From NCBI RefSeq assembly GCF_019097595.1, contig NC_080720.1, positions 20,134,352-20,198,351 of the forward strand: DNA of 64,000 nt, read 5' to 3'. Positions 1 through 11,008 of this stretch are shown here, one piece after another. The notes beneath the pieces were generated by a model, which searched no databases, was not told the DNA's origin, and saw nothing but the letters and a program-made list of their open reading frames with translations. The translations under genes and the position numbers were made by a program. Origin of the DNA: Hemibagrus wyckioides (lineage: Eukaryota > Chordata > Actinopteri > Siluriformes > Bagridae). Position 1 is the first letter of the stretch; the number at the start of each line of letters is the position of its first letter.

Positions 1-842
1 TGCTTGGTGTGAACAGTGTGCCGTTTGGTTAAATTGTTTAAGAAATTCGTCAACGATGAATTATAGTAAAATAAAATTGTTTATTTGGTACTTTTACAGC
101 TGTTTTGTACAAGAAATTAACTGCGTTAAAATAAAAATACCCTATTTTTGGTTTTTCCACTTTCATATATAGACATTGCATTCGATCGATATGACATATG
201 TCATTATTTGGCTTTTATTTGGCTTTCAAATGCAAGATCTGTCTCAAAGTGTCTGCCATGTTGTCTGCAGATTGCGAGTTCCAATCCAGGCAGTGCTTCT
301 GGCATCTCTAGTTGCAAGTCCAAGAAAAAAAATTTGGTCATGGTAACTGCATGGGAGGGATGTCATACTCTCTCTCCCCTGTCAATCACAGTGACAATCA
401 CGAGCATCTGTGAGTTCATGATGTCGGATAACGCTTTCCTCCGAGTGTGTTACGCCTTCCTGTGATACAGCATGAGCAACAGTTCAATAACAAGCAGCTT
501 CCAGGATTTTTCCACACTCCCTAGTTTGAATGTCATGAGATAGCAGAGAGCTGGCTGGTAGATGGATGGGAACTAAAGGCCAAGCCTAAACTGAGCCACT
601 GATCACTCTCAGCAAAGAGTTTACTCTGCACACAAAGCTGTGTGTGCCAAGGCTTCACCTCTTTTTACATATGATTTTTATATTATTTTAATTCAGTGTT
701 CAATGTCACCCATCAGCACGTCTGTCGGTTAATTCTGATATGACAAGTATGATAAGTAATATGGGAGGTCCTCGTAATCAGTTTTACGATTTTCACTGTT
801 CTATCATCATGGTTTTCTGCATACACTATATATATATTTTTT

Positions 843-960
843 TTTTCATTTCATTTCATTGTCTGTACCGCTTATCCGATCTATACTCGGATCACGGGGA
901 GCCTGTGCCTATCTCAGGAGTCATTGGGCATCAAGGCAGGATACACCCTGGACGGAGTAT
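843..960 (-). repeat. 3' half of a tRNA-headed SINE, inverted
   Basis: Read on the minus strand, this matches the distal part of the same dispersed element seen whole at 60538-60870: a stretch that includes 'GGGATAGGCTCC'-like wording there and 'GATAGGCACAGGCTCCCC' here, ending in GAATG-like tandem words. The proximal half lies just right of the TA tract in the opposite orientation. Similar elements are very common in teleost genomes; the name is from memory. Confidence 0.6.
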
Positions 961-961
961 A

Positions 962-964
<3 letters not shown>

Positions 965-1046
<82 letters not shown>
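965..1046. repeat. (TA)n microsatellite
   Basis: About 82 bp of uninterrupted TA dinucleotide lies between two SINE halves. It creates artificial Tyr-Ile open frames that are not genes. Confidence 0.98.
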
Positions 1047-1052
<6 letters not shown>

Positions 1053-1111
1053 GCAAATCCTTACACATGAACAATCTATAAAATCTATTCTAATCTATAA
1101 AAATGTTTTTG

Positions 1112-1300
1112 TTTGGGTGAGCACGGTAGTTTAGTGGTTAGTACGTTTGCCGCATACCTACAGGATTTTTCCCCTGTGGGCATGGAGTTTACATGTTCTC
1201 CCCATGCTTCAGGGGATTCCTTTGGCTACTCTGGTTTCCTCTCCCAGTCCAAAGACATGTTGTAGGTTGATTGGCATTTCTAAATTGTCCTAATACTAGA
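1112..1300 (+). repeat. 5' half of a tRNA-headed SINE
   Basis: It begins with a tRNA-like head (A-box-like 'TAGTTTAGTGGTTAGTAC') and continues through 'CATGTTCTCCCCATGC' and 'CCAGTCCAAAGACATG', the same words and order as the copy at 60538-60870. It stops where the second half would begin; that half is at 843-960, inverted. Confidence 0.65.
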
Positions 1301-1309
1301 CAAAGAGAT

Positions 1310-2400
1310 CCCAATTAAACAATTGAGACACAAATGTTATACTTGGTCATTTGTTTTTTTGTGTGGAATCTAGTAAACTAATATTAAATATCTGTGACTG
1401 GCAAAAGTATGTGAATGTTTGCTTTGTGCAGCAGTAACTGCAACTAAAGAACTGCATTTCCTTTAGTTGTTGATTAGTCCTGCACATCGGCTTGGAAGAA
1501 TCTTAGCCCATTCCTTAGTACAGAAAAGCTTTAACTTGTTTTTTTTCCCCATATGAACTGCTTACTTCAGGTCTGTTTACAAAATTTATGTTGGATAAAG
1601 GTCAGAATTTTAACTTGGCCCTTTCAAAACATCATTCTTCTTTAATCATTCTTTGGTGCAGTGACTTGTGTGCTTAGAGATTCAGTTCACAGATAGATGT
1701 CCTTGCATGCCCCTAACCCTTTTTCCTTTAGATTTCACTATAGTTCAGAATTCATTGTTCCATCAATGATGACATTCTGTCCTAGACCACATACAGTGAA
1801 CAAGGCCCAAACCATAATGCTTCTCATTTTAAACAGAAAGTTCTGTTTTGGTCTGATCCGTCCACAGGATAAGCTGTCTGGTTCGTCCACATGATCTTTA
1901 GCAAATGGCAGATAGGCAGAAATATTCTTGTTGAAGAGCAGTGGCTTTCTCCCTGCAGCCCTGCTATGCACACTGTGCTGTTTAGTTTTCTCGTGATGGA
2001 GTGTTGGTTGACCACTACTGGAGAGGTTAACAATGGTTTTGAATTTCCTCCATTAAGACAAAATTTGTCTGACTGTAGATCTGTGGAGTCCAAACTCTAG
2101 TTTTGTAACCCTTTTCAGCCTGATCAACAACTATTTTTCAGTGGTCCTCAGAATTCTCCTTTTTCTTTTGTGCCATGATGCGCTTCCACAGACGAATGTT
2201 GTGAAGATAGGACTTATCAGAGGTTCCTTGTCTTTTAAAAGAAAAAATAGGATGCACACTATTTTCCTATACGATTTTTCTCTCATTGGGTTTCATTATT
2301 TGTCTACATTTAGGACTTGTGTCAAGTTCTGATGATGCTTTGGTCATATTTATGCAGTTATATGGAAAATTCTAAAGGGTACACAAACTTTCAAGCACTA
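1310..2400 (-). mobile_element. degenerate Tc1-like DNA transposon
   Basis: The minus strand gives broken fragments of a Tc1-family DDE transposase. One fragment has a GRKPLLFNKNI block followed by a FAKDHVDEP block, and another has an IIDGTMNSEL block; both are typical of Tc1 transposases. Stops and frame changes are frequent, so it is dead. The right end, 'AAACTTTCAAGCACTACT', and the left part near 1309-1400 look like the two terminal regions of one teleost Tc1 subfamily. The length of about 1.1 kb suits a shortened Tc1 element (intact ones are about 1.3-1.6 kb). It is probably an insertion in the dnttip1 intron. Confidence 0.75.
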
Positions 2401-3351
2401 CTCTGTAACACTGTACATTTGTATAATTCTTAATACTTTAATTTCATGTGGACTTCTTGTTGCTACACTTTATCCATAACAAGCCTGCATAATGTCACAC
2501 TCAAAACCCTGGGTCTACAAGATTAGTGTCTCTGTGTTTCTTTTTATAATATTAGTTAAAAATCTCCTCCATAATAAAACTCCCATCCAGGTTGCAAATG
2601 AATTAACACTGGACAAGGGAGACTGTGAGATTTCTCACATCCTACACGTCCGGATGTTTGTGTCACAGTGTCATATGCTGTTTTATATGCTTTCACATTA
2701 GTGCTTTGAATATAGAGAACAGTATTTGAAAAGTATAAGAAAGGAATTATATCTCCTCATCCCTTCGTTCTAGAAAAGTTGCATGATATTGTGAAATGTG
2801 TTAATATAAAGTGATTTGATGTCTACAGAATAATTTGGCCTTACAGTACCCTTTTTGCCTAGCCTATAGGATCATGGTCATTTGATTTCTCAGTTAAGGA
2901 ACTGTTTGTACTCGATGTGCATGCTGTGTAACTAAACACAGTAGGAATCAGTGGGGGAAAAAAGTAGGTCTTTCTGGACGATGACTAAAATTATCTGATT
3001 CCGCCAGAGCTGGAAAAAGAGCTAATTTTGTCTGTAGTTTTTTCAGGGATAAGGAAGGAAAATCACTGATATTGCCTATCTGGATAACACTAAAATCACA
3101 GAGTAACACCTTCAAATTATTGACACATTTTCGTCAGTCTTAGTTTTGGATCTGCCACAAACACCTGGCCAGTGTTACAGAACATTTTCGAATTTTGACT
3201 TTTGCCGTTTTGCCATGGGAAAAATGCTGATATGAGTCTAAATGAATACTAAAAACTAATTTAAGATTGCATAACATTGATTTAATATGAATCTAAACAT
3301 TTTACCAGTTAAATGTCCTAATGAATATTTGTCCCTCTTTTAAATCCCTAG

Positions 3352-3460
3352 AGACTGTCCTGAATTGAGGATGGACGAATTGAAGCCCTTTATGGTGCCT
3401 GTTTGGATGTTAGAGAAGATGCAGAAGACCATGGAATCTCAGAGATCTGAGAAGGATTAA
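3352..3460 (+). CDS. dnttip1: dnttip1, last coding exon (partial gene)
   Basis: This is the 3' terminal coding exon of deoxynucleotidyltransferase terminal-interacting protein 1, a nuclear scaffold subunit of the MiDAC HDAC1/2 histone deacetylase complex. After a CCCTAG acceptor, one base completes a codon from the previous exon. The exon then encodes 35 residues beginning DCPELRMDELKPFMVPVWML and ends at TAA 3458-3460. As I recall the human C-terminus, the pattern LDLKLEELKSFVLPSWMVEK aligns along its length. The C-terminal tail is shorter than in human. The identification is supported by position: DNTTIP1 lies directly upstream of UBE2C on the same strand in human, and ube2c follows here. 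Earlier exons are not in the window. Confidence 0.85.
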
Positions 3461-4343
3461 AGAATTGGGAGCTTCCCATCATAAAACAATTTTTAGGGTA
3501 CAAAATACTGATCTAGGATCAACTCGCTGTTTATAGATCTTGCTTCAAAGAAATATATATTCCTTTATAAATGGCTAGGAATCTGATCCCATATTCGCTG
3601 TCTTACTCTGATGCTTACATTTCCTAATGGCGTAGTTAGAATTGACTCTTTCAGAAGCAGACTAAGGGACCAGGCCATGATGCACACATTGGTAATGCCA
3701 AGAAGATCAGTCTCATTTCTGCCATTTTCATTTCTGTGACTTCTTAATTACAGAATAGACTCTGATCTTAATATCATGCTTAGCAGTTTTCTCTTTGTGT
3801 GCCTCCACATGCTGGAACAGTTAGGGTTCAACAACTCAGTATTATTAGAGATGATATCAGACAGATTTTTTATTTTTTTTTGGTTTATTAATCACAAAAG
3901 TAGCTTTAAATATCTCTAAGTATGTATATATGTATTTTCTTACATGGGTTTTGTATAAGATTTCTACATATGTATCCACTCACTGATATTTTTTTTTACC
4001 CCGTTACTTTTCTTATCGTATACATTGTGATGGTGTGGGTTTTATGGACTACCAGAAAATCTGTTTTGTTGTACGTACATAAAAAAGGGAATTTACTTTG
4101 CATTTTGCTTACACATTTTAAAAGAAGAAGTAAAGAAACTTTTCTTTTACAGATGTAGCTGTATTGTAGTATAGTAACAAGGTGTCGCATTATGTGACTG
4201 ATGTATACTGTGTGTGGTGAAGAGAAAAGAAACCAGTATTTGACATGCCTAGATTTAGTTACATGTTTTACAGTGAAAAAAAGGGAGAAAATGTAAGTTA
4301 TTTTCGAAAAACAAAAAACAAATGAAAAGCTTTTGTGGTGCGA

Positions 4344-4349
4344 AATAAA
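4344..4349 (+). promoter_or_regulatory. polyadenylation signal, dnttip1
   Basis: AATAAA is followed by a T-rich stretch about 0.9 kb after the dnttip1 stop codon and just before the ube2c promoter. That makes 3461 to about 4370 the likely 3' UTR. Confidence 0.6.
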
Positions 4350-4439
4350 GTCGTTTTATTCTGTTGCAAGTGTCTCCCAGTGTTCTTCCAGTCTAAGACT
4401 CCGGTTCTGTTCTGCGGTATGGTCATCAACCGTTATAGA

Positions 4440-4680
4440 CACAAACATGTGAGCGCCTTGTCCAATCAGATTGTAGGCTTTCGTAACGTGCGTCATTTCG
4501 GGTTGATAAGCCACGCCCTGTTTGTTTTCGAAGCGCGGATGTGATTGGTGGACGCGGTGGCTGGGGGGAGGGGAAACGGTTTTGAGAAAGTAAGTTTAAA
4601 CGGGGGGGCGGGATATGATTTTTAAAATCTGACTGAACTCCAACAGTACTGTGCCGCTCAAGGACTGCATAGACCTGGTA
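4440..4680 (+). promoter_or_regulatory. ube2c promoter with CCAAT boxes and CHR-like site
   Basis: A CCAAT box (4462-4466), an inverted one (ATTGG 4544-4548), a GC-rich run (4561-4612) and a TTTAAA hexamer (4595-4600) lie just upstream of the gene. Paired CCAAT boxes (NF-Y) with a CHR hexamer such as TTTGAA or TTTAAA are the usual layout of G2/M genes under DREAM/MuvB control, and UBE2C is one of these. A 5' noncoding exon may end at about 4677 (GACCTG|GTAATG), with a second UTR piece starting after the TTTCAG at 5490. The binding sites are read by eye; regulation is inferred. Confidence 0.55.
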
Positions 4681-5500
4681 ATGTATGCTTTAGAATTAAC
4701 TTTAATGTATCTTTGCAATTTTTAGTAAACCTCACATATTTATATATGTATACAAACCATACATGTCATCGGGGAGGTTTAATTTCAATTAGAGAAGCTA
4801 TTTGTTTTTAACCTTGTAGCTGGATTCTTCCAGACATGAATGTTAGCTAAGTTAGCAAACCAGCACCAGGTCTGTAATTAACCGGATGCCGATGACTATC
4901 TGTTTGGATACGCGACTTCATTTATTTTTTACAACTAATTCTCTCTCTATATATACATACATTAATAGCCGTTGAATAACTAATAACATATATTAATTCA
5001 GATCTCGTTGTTGTGCTATTGCCGCTCAGCTAAATGCTAGCCAACGTTAGGTTTTTACTGCGGGTATTAATGACGCTGCTAGTAGCAAGCCGGTATGGTC
5101 ATGAAAATCTCCCGATTCATCTAAATCCCCCACACATGAATCTCTTATAAACACGAAAAGAAATGGACTTCTTAAGAAGTAAGCCGAAAGCCCATAAAAC
5201 ATATAGACATGCGCTCCTAGGGTCCATAAGTTAGCCTGACTTAGCTTTTCTTAAATCTTAAATATGTAAAAGAGCCGCGAGAGCAGGTCAGGTGAGATTA
5301 GCCTCAGTTCCCTAGGCACAAAAAACAGTCAACGAAAAGAAAAGTATGGTCTGGGACTGATGTTTATTTGTTTACCCCAGAGGATTAAAAAGCTAGCTGG
5401 GATTTATTGTGTAAGCATCAGAGATGTGGTTGTGAGACTTGTTGAGGTTGAATAACTGAAGAGCCAGACTGTCATTTGGTTTGGTTTCAGACTGGAAGCG

Positions 5501-7643
5501 ATGGCCTCGCAGAACCTGGATCCTGCTGCAGCTTCTTCTACAGCCGCGTTAAAAGGAAACGAGACTTCCGGAAATGTGTCGAAGGGCTCCGTTACTAAAA
5601 GGTGTGTAAGTGATGAAACTTTTTTTTTTTTTTTTTGCAACAACCCTCAACTTTTACTTGCACACAAACACTCCGAAATGGCTCATGATCACTACCAGGA
5701 TAGGGTCCTTCTCGTCGCTCCGGGCTTTTCTCCTGAGCTCGGGTTTCTTCTGGGTTCACTGGTTTCCTCCAACCTCCCTAAAACATGTTACAAAGTGGAT
5801 TAGCTCTACAAAATTGCCCTTAGGTTTGAATGTATGCGTTAGAGGCAGATGGCTCAGGGTCCTGGGACTCTAGGATCCAATATGATCCTGATAAGAATGA
5901 AGCAGGTATGAGATAAGATGAATGAATGTTGTAATGTTATTACTACTTTTTTTTTAGTTTTTTTAAATTAAGTGTTTATTCAGAAACAGTAAAGAGGTAA
6001 AACAGCTGGGTGGAGTGGACATTTCACAATGTGTGGGGGTGGGGAAGGTGGATTAGAGGCAAAGTATAACAGGTAATGCAGGTACAACACATGGATATTA
6101 TGCACCGAGTCGCTAGATCATTAGAAAATATCTAAGGAGTCTTAAAAATGACTGCATGGTGGTCAACATGGCACAATCCTAACAGGTTCTCAATTCTTAA
6201 CTTGCTTTATTGCAAACGTTCATTCTTGCCATTTGCCATTTGTTCTATAGCCACAGTTCAGTGATCTTGATTAAGTAACAAAGAGTTTTATAATATGTCA
6301 CACCTATTAAGAGGAGAATCTTTTCTACAATGTTTGACATGGTTGGGGGACACTGGATTTTGGTCACTTTTCTATACAAGGCATTTTCTACTCCTTTAGA
6401 TAACCAAGTATGTGCTTGTGGACCAGGCCCTTCAATGGAAAGCATTAAGTTTCCAGATTTGAAATCATGTTTGCCTGATCATCTTGGTGAAAACTTTATC
6501 TATGACTGGAGGCAACAAAGTTTAGGAGTATAGTATGCTACTGCTTAACTGAAGTCATGATTCTTTAAATAAGCACCTGAACCACAAGCCCAAAGTTATC
6601 AAAGAATATACAGATTTTTCTTTGAAGCTGGGATAAGCAAGCCAGTGTAAACATTTTAGGACTGTTTTAAAAAGGTTAGTTTTAGTCTTGATTATTTGGA
6701 ACTGAATATGAGTAAATTCAGAAATTTTTTTTGCCTTCCACTCTTCCCAGGCTTCAACAAGAGCTGATGACTCTCATGGTAAGTCATCAGAATACACTGT
6801 TACTCTTCACATTGTATTCACTTTAATTAACAAATTATTAATTTGCCTCCAAATGTTTCACATTGTACTGCAGATGTCAGGAGACAAAGGAATTTCAGCG
6901 TTCCCTGAGTCTGACAATCTCTTCAAATGGATCGGCACAATAGACGGAGCTCAAGGAACAGTAAGTTTTACTGTCATATTTACTGTATGTGCAGATAAGT
7001 GCACGGGTCCCAAAGTCTAGTGTTGAAGAAAAAATTATATTAATATTCATTATTTAGTTAAATGCAATTTTTCTTGCTTTCTTCTGCATAATGTTCAAGC
7101 CATAATTGTTTTTTTTCTCTCTATCTGGTAAGGTGTATGAAGGGCTGAGATATAAGCTCTCACTGGAGTTCCCTAGTGGATACCCATACAACGCTCCTCG
7201 GGTGAAGTTCATCACTTCCTGCTTTCATCCAAATGTTGATGAGAACGGGTTTATCTGCTTAGACATTTTGAAAGACAAATGGTCTGCTCTCTATGACGTT
7301 CGATCCATTTTGCTTTCCATTCAGAGTTTACTTGGAGGTAAGGTTTCTAATAATTAAGAGCTACAAAATTTGTACTTGTTTTATTAGTAGCACTGATTAC
7401 TCATTGTCTGCTCCTCCTCTTCCTTTTTTCGCTCTTCCTTTTATTAAAGAACCCAACAATGATAGCCCTATGAACTCTGCAGCTGCAGAATTATGGGATA
7501 ACCAGGAAGGTAAGTCATTATGTGCAGTCTGAAAGATTTTTGCCTTTTGGTCTAACAAAGAAGTGATTTTTCTTTTTATAAAACGATATCTTCTTCTTCT
7601 TCCAGCCTTCAAAGCCCATTTGCACGCAACCTACAAGAATTGA
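5501..7643 (+). CDS. ube2c: ube2c, ubiquitin-conjugating enzyme E2 C (UbcH10)
   Basis: This E2 works with the anaphase-promoting complex to start ubiquitin chains on cyclin B and securin. Coding exons are 5501-5601, 6751-6778, 6874-6960, 7133-7337, 7450-7509 and 7606-7643. They total 519 nt, which is 172 residues with every join in phase (human 179). The catalytic cysteine is Cys114, in a [11 protein letters not shown] context, with HPN at 104-106. The N-terminal extension (1-33) and the following [20 protein letters not shown] are typical of UBE2C, as is the RYKLSLEFP segment at 78-86. The C-terminus stops at residue 172, shorter than human and without its QVTSQEP-like end. The start at 5501 is the first ATG after a possible UTR acceptor and matches the family MASQN start. 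Confidence 0.97.
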
Positions 7644-7775
7644 CCAACAAAACTGGGCATGTCTGCCTCTTCTCTTTTATCTCACTGTGTGACCTTGTTT
7701 CTTTTTTTGTTTTTTTTGCTCATGCCTATGTAAATTAAAATGCTGAGTCTGTTTCTGTACAATATTTGTATGTTG

Positions 7776-7796
7776 AATAAAACCTGTCTCAATAAA
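7776..7796 (+). promoter_or_regulatory. polyadenylation signals, ube2c
   Basis: Two AATAAA hexamers (7776-7781 and 7791-7796) lie about 135 and 150 nt after the ube2c stop, giving a short 3' UTR. Confidence 0.8.
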
Positions 7797-8181
7797 ATGT
7801 CATTCATTAGTTTCTTTTTAATTCTTTCCTTTGTAATTCCAATAAAGCCATGTGTTACAAGATTTCAATAACTTAAAAACAAGCAAGCAAGTAAATATTG
7901 TTAACATGAACTGAATATAATCTGCTGGTGGAAAGTTCAGGAATAGAAATCTCTCATAGAAAAAATATTATTGTTTAATTTGTTTCTGAAAAAATGTAAA
8001 CTAGGGTTCCAGGGAAGTTATTTTCTAGTTAAAGGGCAATTTGTAAATTGCTACAAAATGTTTGCTCCTGTGGTGAACTTTGATATAACTGAAAGACTGC
8101 AATGCAGTCTAATCTCTATACTTTCAGACAAGTAGAAGTATTTCAGGTATATTAGTTTTCCCCCCAACATTACGTCTATAT

Positions 8182-8187
8182 TTTATT
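8182..8187 (-). promoter_or_regulatory. candidate polyadenylation signal, RGS9BP-like gene
   Basis: TTTATT on the plus strand (AATAAA on the minus strand) lies about 280 nt past the stop codon. It would leave under 400 bp between the ends of this gene and ube2c, which converge. Confidence 0.4.
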
Positions 8188-8466
8188 TATTTGTTTCATC
8201 TTTAGCATAATGTGTCCTTGTGTCCTGCTGTTGCAGTTCCATTTGATAGACTGATCTAGTTTAGTAGCGGTTGCAGATAGAGGGCAGCGTTGTCTGAAAG
8301 TTCACCTATGCTACTGTTCATTGTGAAATCTACAGAATGGAAATCTTGCTTGGTGGTTCCCATGTGGCTCATGATTAATCTTGATTTTGTTACAAAAACC
8401 AAGACATGCCAAAGCAATTAAGGATTAAAGACTGATTTCTCATTAGCTACATGATCCAAAATGGCT

Positions 8467-10470
8467 CTAGTTTAGCAAACAGAATATGCATCTTAGTCTA
8501 CAGTTGGAATGGCTGCAGCAGCCTGATTTTCCATCCTGTGACACCACTTCGACCTCCATTATCTCCTCTAAGATGTCATCATCCTCTTCCTGTGTCCCTT
8601 CTGCCCAGGCTTTCTGCATTGGCTCCACTGACCATAGTGGCACGTTTACTCTCTGCAGCATTTCCTGGAGCAGAGTCTCGATCTCCAGCACATGGCCGTT
8701 CAGGTCAGGCTTCTCCTTGCACTCTGTCACCACCCAGGGGTTCTGCACCATGGCAGCACGCCCTGCCACTTCAGTGCCTCCTCCGGAGGCACCTGTGTTC
8801 ACCAGGGCATGTCTGTCCTTCTGCAGAGTGACAGGAAAGAGCTCCTGGAGTGCACTGACCTTCCTAAGCTCCTGCTGGAAGTTCTCCAAAGTGCTCAGGA
8901 GCAGCACCCATAGGCGCTCGACCTGCTCGCGGTCGTCCTGGCTTTGCTCAGTCTCAACTAGCAGCTTCAGCAGCCTCCGGTGCAGCCCTGTAACATGAGT
9001 ATGATCAACAAAAGGCAAACAGAACTGTTCTCGTCTTTCGTTCTTTAATATTTAATCAGGTTTTGCCTTTTAAATCAGTACATCAGAAGTAGAAAGTTTA
9101 CACAGGTGTTTAGCAGCTGCAGGGTAAGGTACTACAGATGCTATACTGAGTCTCCACATTACAATGATGTCATGTTCATCACCCTACCTCAACACTCTCC
9201 TTGAGGTTTATATTCACTCCCAAAACCTGCAATCGGTTAACAAGATGCTCAGTAGTGCCTACTCAGTAAAGCAGGAGGTCCTGTTCCAAAACCTTCACTG
9301 TTCCTCAGTGGAGGAATGACCTTCCAACCTCTCAACCTCTCCAATCTTTTCAAAAAAATGGCCACTTTTGTGAACGCTTATTTAAGTTGTCCCCACTCCT
9401 GAAAAAAAAAAAAGCCTGCACTTACTACTCTTATACTCTGTTCACCTCTAGCACTCAATTCAAAATCTTGTATGGTATATGGTCTACTTATATTATCCTC
9501 TGCTTGATATATACTACGCTTCTTTTTTTAGTTACATCGGAAATGAATAAATGCAAATGTAAAATCTAGTACTTCTGACTTATCAAGGAGATTAAGAAAC
9601 ATATGAATATAATTCAGGATAAACAAAACATGGCAGGAAATTATTATTTGAGATATTTTCTACTTCTATTTATTATTCTATTCTGTTTTATTATTCACCA
9701 CATATGTACCAATGATGATGTAACTATACTGAATTATTTAAATCAGCAAATGACCTGGTTCAATTTCATGATTGGTGTACTTCTGCAAAATAGTCATTTT
9801 AATGTATATTATATGCATGTACAGTATATTATAGTAGAAGTAGGAGTCATGGATACCGGCACAGTTTGGTCTAATCAAAGACAACTGATTCAACACATTA
9901 GTTAATAAAATTGGCTCCAGCATTGGAATTAATGTCCCAGGAGTCACATTATTTCTATATCCTAACTTATTCATTTTTTTCTGTACGGACCTGGTTGAAA
10001 ACATCAAGAAAAGGGGGATATTTATATGTGAATATTGTGATATGATCGAGCTTCATCATCTTCATTGTTACAAAGACATAAACCGTGAAATTGGATTACT
10101 TTTGTTGGAGTCTTGGGCACAGTGTGTGGATTTATTTATTATTATTATTTATTATTAACTCAAAGCACCTTTACATATCACTTTGCTTACAAGTAGATCT
10201 TTCTTTCTGTGTATTTCTTTTTGACTGAATTGAATGAAAAGCCTTGTATAGTGTCTCTACCCTCCTACCTGTACATATTTTATGCGCCTGTCCCCTGGTT
10301 TCCTCCATCTCGTCTCTCAGAAGGCTACCGTCTGTGTTACTCCCTAAGCAGGTGGCCATTTGCTGGAAGCAGGCGGTGAGTTTGTTGAAGGAGACCTGCG
10401 CCTGCTCACACTCGCTCACCAGCCTCTTCCTGGCCTGGATCTCTCCCACAGACCTCCGCCACCGATTCAT
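8467..10470 (-). CDS. RGS9BP (R9AP)-like RGS anchor protein with cysteine-rich tail
   Basis: Two coding exons on the minus strand, 10470-10269 and 8987-8467, join G|GG in phase to give 240 residues (human RGS9BP about 235). RGS9BP/R9AP and RGS7BP tether R7-family RGS-Gbeta5 complexes to membranes, in photoreceptors and neurons. Recognisable segments are FNKLTACFQQMATCLGS (28-44), LLRDEMEETRGQAHKIC (50-66), VERLWVLLLSTLENF (90-104) and VNVPLWSVEPMQ (181-192). As I recall, RGS9BP has ERLWV and VNVPRWTV at the same places. RGS9BP ends in a transmembrane helix. This protein instead has an acidic stretch (EEDDDILEEIMEVEV, 201-215) and a tail with Cys 224, 225, 230, 234 and 237, suggesting palmitoylation as in RGS7BP. 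The start is the only ATG in a good position; I cannot exclude a further 5' exon. Confidence 0.75.
9100..9540 (+). mobile_element. possible LINE 3' end
   Basis: In the intron of the RGS9BP-like gene, plus-strand frames give weak matches to the end of a teleost L2/Rex-type reverse transcriptase ORF (a WRNDLP-like motif near 9315). An A-run follows at about 9402-9413, then AT-rich DNA. I give it low weight because frame and copy limits are unclear. Confidence 0.3.
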
Positions 10471-11008
10471 GCTCCACCGACCACAACTGGTTAAAGTTTT
10501 AGCACATCTGGAACTGGGTTCTCCAGCACAGCGTCAGCCTGATCTTCTTCCAAAAATAACTTTGGGTGAAGAATCTTTCCACAAAGTGCAGGTTTAGAAG
10601 ACTTATGATATCACTTTCCGCTGAAGTTTATTCCTGTCTTACATTAACAGTAAATATCACTATTTCTATATTTTAAGAAATTCTGTTATATAAATGATAA
10701 ATTATCTTGTGGATGCCAAAACTTTGGTATAGATTATACAAGTTTTAATCCAATTTTGATTGCTTCAAATAAAACACTTTCAATTTGAACATAAACATTT
10801 TAGGATCATGGATTAGAAAAGAGACAAATTATATTAGACAAATAATGAGTGAGCTCTTCTTGCATCACATCACATACATATAATACACTATCAGAAACAT
10901 GAGTTTTAACATATTTTATAGGATTATTAAAGTTACATTAAATTGAAACCTAATTATCATTAATAAATGAATCAGTTTCTTTAAAAAAAATAAAAATCTA
11001 GCCATTAC

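Larger units (their letters stand above)
1..3351 (+). other. probable last intron of dnttip1, mostly repeats
   Basis: No coding exon was found here. I looked for the exon that should precede the dnttip1 terminal exon and saw none, so it probably lies left of the window. The stretch holds two halves of a SINE around a TA microsatellite (843-1310) and a Tc1-like element (about 1310-2400). I recognise nothing in 1-842 or 2401-3351. The intron assignment is inferred from the strand and phase of the exon at 3352. Confidence 0.5.

Noticed and set aside
740..1081. Open frames with long Tyr-Ile runs
   Set aside because: Produced by the TA microsatellite; no protein-like sequence outside it.
1112..1300. 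Possible tRNA gene (A-box-like word)
   Set aside because: No cloverleaf can be drawn by eye; the rest of the sequence matches a dispersed SINE.
8451..8998. Plus-strand open frames of 126 and 170 codons
   Set aside because: They are antisense shadows of the RGS9BP-like second exon, which has family matches on the minus strand.
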